A stretch of DNA of 64,000 nucleotides from Oncomelania hupensis (taxonomy: Eukaryota > Mollusca > Gastropoda > Littorinimorpha > Pomatiopsidae), in the NCBI GenBank assembly GCA_036898135.1, contig CM072526.1, positions 946,534 to 1,010,533 on the forward strand, read 5' to 3'. Shown piece after piece: positions 54,176-62,800 of the stretch (the first letter of the stretch is position 1; each line of letters begins with the position of its first letter). The position numbers were made by a program, and so were the translations under genes. The notes under the pieces are model-generated. The model saw only the letters and a list, made by a program, of their open reading frames with translations, searched no databases and was not told where the DNA came from.

Positions 54176-54313
54176 CAATGCCTGCTCAAGGTTATTAGTG
54201 GTACAAACTGGGGTGCTGACAAGAAAACTTTATTGCTGTTATATCGTTCTTTAATTAGATCCAAGTTTGACTATAATTGCATTGTTTATGGTTCTGCTAA
54301 AAAATCCACTCTC
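54176..54313 (+). pseudogene. Second fragment of LINE-B RT
   Basis: Encodes LLKVISGTNWGADKKTLLLL, then YRSLIRSKFDYNCIVYGSAK, near-identical to LINE-B at 51955-52090. Both ends are abrupt. It may be a separate truncated copy or a local duplication. Confidence 0.82.
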
Positions 54314-54885
54314 TGTTTGAGTAAAGGCTGGGCTGGATTTCCTCCCATCACGCTTAGACAGAAAAGGATAAAGTCCGCACACTGTGCTAGACTTTCAAGC
54401 ACATGCCAATTTTGCTGTAGTGTATGCAAGTGTGAAAACATGTTATAATAATAATAATTTATTTTGTATAGCGCAATTCAAACATAAAATGCTTCACAAA
54501 GCGCTTGATCACACGCAGCCACACACAGATACACACGCATAATAAATCTATTCTGCATTTAAAAACATGACAACATGTAAACCTAGTAAAGGTAACAAAC
54601 CAACAAAAAAAAGTATAAAATCAGTCAATCAATCAATAAACTTATATAAAATAAATGAATAATTTCACAGAAAAAATTTAAGAGAGGGACGTTAATACCA
54701 AAAGAGGCAGATCAACAATGCCTCATCTAAGATGTAGAGTGTAAATGGTGGTGAAATACAGCAGTTTTAAAAGTAGAATAATCGTTGAATAACTAAACAT
54801 CGTTACAACGTATGACAGGCCAGATGAAGAGAATAAAAGCTTGTGTAATGGCATTAATCTGGTTTAAAAAGAAAACATATTTGTG

Positions 54886-54952
54886 ATTCACATAATAATA
54901 GTAACACCAATAACAATAATAATAATAAATAATAATAATAATAATAATGATG

Positions 54953-54984
<32 letters not shown>

Positions 54985-54990
54985 TATAAT
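54886..54990. repeat. AAT trinucleotide array
   Basis: Interrupted (AAT)n within the CR1-like 3' UTR. Confidence 0.9.
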
Positions 54991-55099
54991 AGCAGTTCTA
55001 ATTTCATTTACAGTGAAAACAAGTTAAGAGGGAGCAAATGTCATTTAAAAAGCAAAACAATTTTAAGACAAGTACACGCATACGCACATGCATCCACAT

Positions 55100-55134
55100 A
55101 CACACGCATTCACCCACACATTCACACACACACA

Positions 55135-55190
<56 letters not shown>
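55100..55190. repeat. CA microsatellite
   Basis: (CA)n, nearly pure from 55140 to 55190. Confidence 0.95.
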
Positions 55191-55191
<1 letters not shown>

Positions 55192-55233
55192 TTCAGATAT
55201 CAGCGCAACAGGGTGTCCGCAAGGGAGGATGTT

Positions 55234-56352
55234 CTACAGGTGTAAGAGGAAGAGATAGGTTTTCATTTGGGCTTTGAAAGAGTCAAGAGATGGAGATTGG
55301 CGAAGGCTGCATGGGAGTTTGTTCCACAGGGTAGGAGCATAGACGGAAAAAGCTCTTTTGCCAAATGTTCCAAGAGAGTAGCGAGGAACTGTCAGAAGAG
55401 AAGCGTCTTGAGAGCGAAGAGTGCGGGTTGGCTTGTAAGGGTTGAGAAGTTCAGAGAGGTAGACAGGAAAATGTTGGTCATGAAGAGACTGATAGCAAAT
55501 AGAGGCAACTTTGTAGTCAACTCTGGCTTTCACTGGCAGCCAGTGAAGAGCAGTCAGAGCGGAAGTGGCGCTAGCGCGTCGGGATTGTTGGAGCACCAGC
55601 CGAGCGGCATGGTTCTGAATGCGCTGAAGTTTTTGAAGTTTGTTGTTAGGAAGACCAGCCAAGAGAGAGTTGCAATAGTCAAGCCGAGAAAGGATGAAGG
55701 AGACAGCAAGCTTGTTGGCAGAATCAACAGAAAGATATTTGCGGATTTTGCTGATACGACGAAGATGGAAATTCAGAGATTTGCAGAGATTGTTGATGTG
55801 AGATTCCATGGACAGACTCTCATCTAGATGTACACCCAGATTCCGAGCAGAAGTTGAGAAAGGGATAGAGTCATCATTGACTTGCAGAGAGTGTGTCGAG
55901 AGCTGGCGGAGCTTGCTGTTGGTACCAATGGCGATGACTTCAGTTTTATCATCATTCATCTTCAGCTTGTTTTCTGCCATCCAGTCTGCGACAGAGCTGA
56001 TGCAGCACGACAAATCACCAGCAAGGCTGGGGATGTCAGCTGGAGGAGCGGAGTTGTGAATTTGAGAGTCATCAGCAAAGAAATGGTACAGATGATCGAA
56101 AGTTTTGATGATTGAGCTGAGAGGTTGAGTGTACATGGTGAAGAGGATAGGTCCAAGAACAGAACCCTGTGGAACTCCAAACCTCAGAGGAAAAGAAGAA
56201 GACTGAGTGCCATTGACAAGAACAGATTGAGTGCGGTCAGAGAGGTATGAACGGAACCAAGCCAGAGCCGTCCCAGTGCAGCCAAACACCGACTGGAGAC
56301 GTGCACAAAGAATGTCATGGTCTATAGTGTCGAAGGCTGCGGATAAATGTTG
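55234..56352 (-). pseudogene. CR1-like RT, C-terminal part, open reading frame
   Basis: One open frame of about 370 codons with no internal stop: motif A AAFDTIDHDIL, RSYLSDRTQSVLVNGTQS, GVPQGSVLGPILFTMYT, FADDSQIHN (YADD class), DDKTEVIAIGT, RNLGVHLDESLSMESHI, and the C-terminal YSLGTFGKRAFSVYAPTLWN. The intact frame shows the copy is fairly young, but without an endonuclease and the first RT motifs it cannot act alone. Confidence 0.85.
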
Positions 56353-56798
56353 ACCTAAACATACAAGATTTCACAGAAAACATAAGCACAAGCTGCATTA
56401 GAAAATGAGACCAAAAAATGTACTTGTGTGTACATTTCAAAATATGTTTCTTTCTTTCTTTCAATTTAGGATATTTGTGTTTTTCCCCAAAACAGTCTTT
56501 TAATCTAGTGAGTTCAACAAGCAAGGCAGAGTATGCATACTTTCTGTCATTGTTAGAAATAATTAATAATCTAAAACAATATTGAGATAATATAAATATA
56601 TGTAGATAAAATATGTACAAACAGAAAAAAATATTAAATAAATACAAATACATAGGCATGTAAATGTATACAATTATTATTAAAATGTACAATCATCTAT
56701 GTAAACTAACAGAATAATGTGCAAGCAGGAAAGCAAGTGGTGGGGTGGGGGGAAGAGGAGAGAGAGAAAAAGTTGTGCAATTTAAAATGAAACGAAAA
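56353..56798. other. AT-rich non-coding DNA, nothing recognised
   Basis: No gene or repeat family recognised. Confidence 0.4.
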
Positions 56799-56813
56799 CA
56801 ATACTCAAACAAT

Positions 56814-56875
56814 ACAATACAATACAAGGTTATTGCTTTAGGTCCAGCGGACTCCCCCGAGCCAAATCAGGACCA
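56814..56875 (-). mobile_element. 62-bp LINE/SINE tail insertion with perfect 15-bp target duplication
   Basis: CAATACTCAAACAAT occurs at 56799-56813 and again at 56876-56890. Between them, in reverse orientation, lies only the shared tail (GGTCCTGATTTGGCTCGG, GTCCGCTGGACC, (ATTGT)n). This is a complete target-primed insertion of an extremely truncated element. Confidence 0.93.
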
Positions 56876-56890
56876 CAATACTCAAACAAT

Positions 56891-57720
56891 GATACAAAAA
56901 CACAGTGTTAGCTGCATGTGAATGCATGAAATAAATGATCCTACCAGAACTTATGTGTCTGTCCTCTGCCAAACTTGTAAAATATCCAGTTAGTGCACAT
57001 GAAAAATCCTCCGGCAATACTGTCAATGATCAAGTATCTTAACTTTGGTAGAAGATATTTAAACAAGTTAGTGCATTAAATTTGATGTTGTTTGCATAAG
57101 TTGTTCAGAGCTTCACACAGTCAACGGAGCCTGGTACTGAAACCTTAAAAACGCCACAGTTTTAAATCATTAATAACATCTTTCACAATTAATCAGTCAT
57201 TTCGTTTCTTATATTTTTCAATGCACAAAAGTTATATCTTACAATGTTAACAACTTTCAAAGCACTTAAAATGCAAGTGATCACAGAAATTGAAGTCAAA
57301 CTTCACCAAAAATGAGTTCTTACCATTCACAGTAACAGAGAAAACAGTACCACAAAGTACCACACCACACCACATTATATAGCACTTTTCTTCTTAAATA
57401 CCACAACAGTCAACAAAATATAACTCTTACTCGGTGCTTCAAACACTATAGAAACAAAGTTTGAAAAAATAATTGTCAGAAATATGCAATTCTTCTGAAT
57501 AAAATAGAAAAACAGATGAAAATATTCCAAGCACAACACCAGAAATGAACACGTTAACAAGAGACAAAGAGAAGACCGCTTAAAGAAACGGGAGGGAAAG
57601 GCTGGCGTCAGTGCTAAGGGCAGGTGGCTGGAAGATCAGATTTCATGCTGGCAGAAACTGAAAGCTCGTAAACAGAGGACCCAGGTCCAGCCGTGATATG
57701 TACATACACAATTTAAAGAA
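56891..57720. other. Non-coding DNA, nothing recognised
   Basis: AT-rich; no gene, family repeat or long tandem repeat identified. Confidence 0.4.
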
Positions 57721-57734
57721 TTATTAATCCCCTC

Positions 57735-58757
57735 CAGGGCTAGAAATTAACTTTTTTCTTTGGGGGCCACCGGGCCCCTTGATTGAAAAATTTGAGGGCC
57801 CACAAGCAACTTTCGGGGCCCAACTTGAAAAATAATGCAAACAAAAAAACAAAATAATTATTGACAATATAAGTAGAAAGTACAATTTGTCTGATAATCT
57901 AAAATAAAAACAACGGAATTTCCAATTGTGCTGAGTGATGTCATTTTTATTTGCCTTTTCTTTCACTTTCAAACATTACCAACAAAAAAAGGGGAAAACA
58001 CACACACACACACACACACACATTCAGTGACACACATATTCTAGTGACTAGTGAGCCTGAAATGGCCATTAAACAAAATAGAAAAAAATCAAGTGAGTCT
58101 CTTGTATAATACTTTTCAGTATTGCACAATACACATCATTAAATTTTTAATATGAGTAACCTAACAAAAAAACAAAACCATGAAAGGGAACTAAACTTAA
58201 CAGTACTCTTCCTCGTTCACTTCAAGGCCATGCCATGGAAATCTTTTTTTCCACCCTTCATTGTAGTTCCTTGATCTTTTTTCCTCTTCATACTTCTTTT
58301 TTCTTTCTTTTTCTTGTTCTTTCCTTTCGCCGACGTTTTCTTCTGGCGTCTTTCGCTTCCCAAAAATTGGAAAAACGCAATCGGCGATTGTTTTAGCAAC
58401 TGTATGGCGACGATATGTAGCCATACTTTCGTACTTGCAAAGATGGACATTTTGCGCTTATGTTGTGCCATAGCCTTTTGTTTATTATACTAAAAAGATA
58501 GTGAAGTGTATATTAAACTTTTGAGTGCAAAATTAAAGGGTTTTCGCTTCTTTTATCTGTTGTTTTTTTTTCTGTCCAAATTTAGGGCACCGGTGTGGGT
58601 TGCTTCCCTTGGCCCAAATACGAAACTGCCGAGTAGAGCTAGCTGTAGCAGACGAATTATTTTGTGGGCCAAGCGGGCCCTTCGTTTTTCAACTTTCCGA
58701 GCCCGAAATCAACTTTGCGGGTTTTTGGCCCCGGGCCCCCGCTGATTTCGAGCCCTG
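57735..58757. mobile_element. hAT-like non-autonomous DNA transposon (1023 bp)
   Basis: Ends are CAGGGCTAGAAATTAAC and, in reverse, CAGGGCTCGAAATCAGC, followed by GGGCC-rich subterminal DNA at both ends. Flanks are CCCTC at 57730-57734 and 58758-58762. Excising it restores TAATCCCCTCCCACTGCCC, which is present uninterrupted at about 58910 and 59224. The CAGGG terminus and the internal FPW-type zinc-finger ORF suggest hAT. hAT duplicates 8 bp, while only 5 bp are seen here. Confidence 0.7.
58197..58424 (-). pseudogene. N-terminal fragment of a hAT-related zinc-finger protein
   Basis: 75 codons from ATG (MATYRRHTVAKTIADCVFPI). A Lys/Glu-rich stretch is followed by RNYNEGWKKRFPWHGLEVNE and EEYC, then a stop. 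F/Y.E.W...FPW......YC is the start of the zinc finger in hAT-type transposases and related host proteins (ZNF862-like). The second half of the finger and the catalytic region are absent. Confidence 0.5.
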
Positions 58758-59248
58758 CCCTCCCACTGCCCTTTATATAATATATATATACACCCGCACC
58801 CACATATACCTATAAATATACTACATCATTCACACACACAAACAATTCAACACATGCGCACACCTGCTTAATAGTTCAACATATATGTACAAAATGTTCA
58901 TAATTATTAATCCCCTCCCACTGCCCTTTTTAAAATATATATATACATACGAACACACACATACATATACCTAGAAATATACTACATCAAACACACACAC
59001 AAACATTTGAACACATGCACACACGTGGTTCATAGATCAAGATATATGTACAACATTTTTTATAATTATTAATCCCCTGCCACTGTACATCTATATAATA
59101 TATATACACACACACACACACATACCTAGAAATATACTACATGAGTAACACACACAAACATTTCAACACATGCGCACACCTGGTTTATAGTTAAAAATAT
59201 ATGTACAAAGTGTTCATAATTAATAATCCCCTCCCACTGCCCTTTATG

Positions 59249-59335
<87 letters not shown>

Positions 59336-59400
59336 TGCACACACCCATACACCTACATACAAATATACTACATCACTCACACACACACACACAAACATTT
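58758..59400. repeat. Tandem repeat of about 156 bp, four copies, last one with long (AT)n
   Basis: The TAATCCCCTCCCACTGCCC start recurs near 58750 (split by the hAT-like element), 58910, 59068 and 59224. Each unit holds TATATA, ACACAC and AATATACTACATC blocks. The last copy contains (AT)n expanded to about 85 bp at 59249-59332. Confidence 0.85.
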
Positions 59401-59599
59401 CAACACATGCATACACCTATGTGTGATCAGTCAATGTCATTATTATGTACATTAGAAACAAAAAAGTAAGCAAAAGAAGATGAATCATGAACAATCTGTC
59501 TTGATTGCTGAAGAAAACTTGCATTGGAAGTAGAAATGCTGGTCTCCGACTCAGAGGAAGAGGAACTGTGGCTGAAGTGGGCCCTAAACTGACATCTCC

Positions 59600-59617
59600 C
59601 CCCCCCCCCCCCCCCCC
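59600..59617. repeat. Poly-C run
   Basis: A pure C run of about 18 bases just past the gene 2 stop. Its exact length is unreliable in most sequencing. Confidence 0.9.
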
Positions 59618-59638
59618 ACCACCAAAATTTAGCATTAT

Positions 59639-59847
59639 TTACACAGATTTTTTCCAACCCCTGATTTTATCCCGAATTTGATCAACAGATTTTCTGGAGA
59701 GACCTTGCTTTGCTTCAGAGAAATGTTTTAATATGTCTCTAATTTCAGATTTTGTGATACTCCTCTCTCCCCCCGATACTTCCCAAAATATTTGTGTAGT
59801 AATTTATGTTCCCACCTATCCCACTTCAGCCGTTCTCCTTTGGGTAT
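59639..59847 (-). CDS. Gene 2 terminal exon: SANT/Myb-like, with apparent frameshift
   Basis: Acceptor TTCTGTTTCAG. Phase 0 gives IPKGERLKWDRWEHKLLHKY then FGKY, after which a stop is reached at 59728. In another frame, past a run of six G at about 59772-59777, the sequence continues SITKSEIRDILKHFSEAKQG, LSRKSVDQIRDKIRGWKKSV and TAA at 59639. The combination matches the gene 1 terminal exon (W..EE..F..KFF...K.EI......R.W..I...I). One base gained or two lost in the G run would join the parts, so this is either a sequencing/assembly slip or a real break. Confidence 0.6.
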
Positions 59848-62800
59848 CTGAAACAGAATATGTTGTTTGCTTATGACACTGAATATTGATCTGAAGTAAT
59901 GTTTAAACAATTCTGTATGAATGTCTGTATGAGTGCCTTTATATCCACAGTGGTACAATATAATGAGAAAGGCATAACCCCAATATTTGGAGCATTGAAA
60001 GATGGCAATGTAATGAATAATAACAAGGAAGGAGTGAATACGTGAAACAAGTATAACCCAAAGAATACCACCTATATTATAGACATAGCTTCTACAGCTG
60101 TAAACAACAATGTGACTTACGTCAATTTCCTTCAAAGGAGAGGTTTCTCTTTCATAGTTGTCAATTTTGGAGACCTCATCTTCGGTAAGGAGGAGCATGT
60201 GCACTATTTCTGAAAGGTGACAAGGTATATTTGATAATATTATAAGTTACAAAGAGGCAAAAGGCATGTCACAGCACCAAAATGATACTAACAATTGGCA
60301 TGGACTGTAATAAAGTTAGAGCAAGGAACATAAATATGGGACGCAACTCCGTATTTGGTGACGTCACCTTCATAACTATGACTTGAAGGGGAGCAACTGT
60401 AGAAATTCTTCACTGGAGTAAAATCAACTGAAAGGGAAGTAAATCCACTTATGTTACCATGTGTTTAATTATGCTTGGAACAAGAGGTTGAAGGTCTCGT
60501 AATGTTAGTTTGTGGAATAAGATGAAATTGTTATTGACTTACTGTCAGTGTCATCCACTGCCGGTGAGGTGGCTTCCTGAGAATCTGTAAATAGATGGAA
60601 AACATGGATCTGGATGATGGTAGCAAATCTCTGCAATGGTTTATTCCTTTTGCAATAAATGCACTTATTACACACTCTGTATGATTTTCTGCATGATGAA
60701 TAAAAATGACGTGGTGAATAAGTAGTGGATGTTATAGGAAATGTTTTAGACTTACCGGTTATGTCTTCATTATGTCCTGAAGCACGGGCAGGCTTTTGTT
60801 TCTTCTGTTGTGGGGCTGCCACAGTATCTGTAAATAGATTAAAAACGTGGATCTTGATGATGCTAGCAAGTGTCTGCAATTATGTACCCTTTGTGACAAA
60901 ATTTCACTAATTATACTCGGTACGATTTCTTGTATTATGATTAGAAATTATATGGTGAATAGGTGGTGGACATTATAGGACATGTTATAGACTTACCGGT
61001 TCTGTCCTGTTCTTCTTCACTGGAAGAAAGGCATTGTGCCTTTCTTTTCCGTTGCCTGGATGGGGCTGGCATGGTATCTGTAAATAGATTGAAAACGTGG
61101 ATCTTGATGATACTAGCAACTGTCTGCAATTGTTGACCCCTTTAGCGAAAAACGGATTAATTATACTGCTTACCATTTAGTGTATATTGATTACAAATTA
61201 ATTGGTGAATAAGTGGTGGACATTTTAGCACATGTTATAGACTTACCTGTTGAGTTTTCATCCATCCAGGAGGGGCCTGGCTGAGGGCTGTGGATGTTTT
61301 CATCCTGCCTGGAGGGGCCTGGCTGAGGGCTGCGGATGTCTGCCGCCAGCACAGGAAAGATATCTGTAAACAGATGGAAGACGTGGATCTTGATGATTCT
61401 AGCAATTTTCTGGAATTGTTTATTCCTTTAGCAATAAATGAACTAATTATACTGCTAACCATTTGGTGTATAATGATTACAAATTATATGGTGAATAAGT
61501 GGTGGACATTTTAGCACATGTTATAGACTTACCTTGTGTGTCGTCATCCATCCAGGAGGGGCCTGGCTGAGGACTGGGCATTGTAGCCGCCACCACAGGA
61601 AAGATAATTATCTGTAAACAGATGGAAAACGTGGATCTTGATGATGCTAGCAACTGTCTGCAATTGTTTAACCCTTTTTTTGTGTATGATTTGCAGTATG
61701 ATGAATACCAATTATGTGTTGAATAAGTGGTGGACATTACAGCACATGTTAGAGACTTACTGGAGATGTCTTCTTCTTTAGAAGGGCCTGCCACTGGCTC
61801 CAGTCCCGTGACCTCCCTGTGTGACGCTGTCTCTGTAAACAGATGGAAAACATGGATCTTGATGATGCTAGCAACTCTCTGCAATTGTTTAACTATTTTT
61901 TACCAAAAATTCACTGATTATAAACTCTGTATGATTTGCTGTTTGACGAATACAAATGATGTGGTGTATAAGTGGTGGACATTACAGCACATGTTAGAGA
62001 CTTACCGGTGATGTCTGCCATTGGTGGGCCTGGCAGTGCCTGCTGTGGTTCCTTAGCAAGGTCATCTGCAAAGACATGAAACACAGGGCTGTTGATGATG
62101 CTATGAAGTACATGGTCAATTGTTTTCGTTGTGTCTTGTGTGTATAATTTTGAAGTTAAGTCTCTGTCATTGTTGTATTGTCTCTGTTATTGTACTATTG
62201 GTGGTTTCATGTAACATTGTACAGATAATGCTTTGAATTAGAAAGAAAGTAATATTATTTCACAGGTACCTCAAGAAAATGCTGAGCACAACTTCTCACA
62301 ATGAATTGTGTTTAGTGTTTCCAGTTTTTGAAAGAGTCCAGTTTAAGTTCTTATGAACACTTGATAAGCACAGAATCAAAGGTACTTATAATCACTGACT
62401 GACCATCGAACACCTCCGTTCCTATGCGGTTGAAGGCCTGCACCCGGTAGTCAGTCTCTGCATCGCCGGCGTAGTATCGCGTTTGGGTGGAGAGCGTGTG
62501 GTGGAGGAGGTCAGCTGTCATTTTTCGTGAAACCTCATCTTTGTTTCGGACCTGAAATATAAAACAGTACATGAGTGTCCAGAATACCTGTTTTAGAGAG
62601 GAGTGTTGTAATGTTTTGTTGTATACTTTAGTTTTTGATGTTTGATTGCCTTGTATGCAATGTGACACAGAAAATGTTTGCATATTTGTGTGGAATAAAG
62701 ATTTCTTGACTTGACTTGACTTGACTGTAACTGCCCTTACCTGCCGTGAGACCAACTTGCGGACCTGTGTGCAGGTGTTGCCCACAATCTGTTGATGAAT

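Larger units (their letters stand above)
54447..56352 (-). mobile_element. CR1-like LINE, 5'-truncated
   Basis: Minus strand: RT from motif A (LSAAFDTIDHDIL near 56340) to the ORF stop at 55234. A 3' UTR of about 780 bp follows, holding (CA)n and (AAT)n microsatellites. The 3' end is GCGCTATACAAAATAAATTA then (TTA)n at 54447, the CR1-type GCGCT..ATAAATTATT ending. The truncation point at 56352 lies just before RT motif A. Confidence 0.85.
60543..62065 (-). repeat. Tandem array of seven exon-intron units, about 240 bp each
   Basis: Exon left ends fall at 62006, 61761, 61533, 61247, 60997, 60756 and 60543, spaced 213-286 bp. The introns are clearly related: after each acceptor comes CTGTAAAYAGATGGAAAACR and TGGATCTTGATGATGCTAGC, and before each donor GGTGAATAAGTGGTGGACAT and TATAGACTTAC. 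The exons (42-117 bp) diverge much more than the introns. Every intact exon has phase 1 at both ends. Confidence 0.88.
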
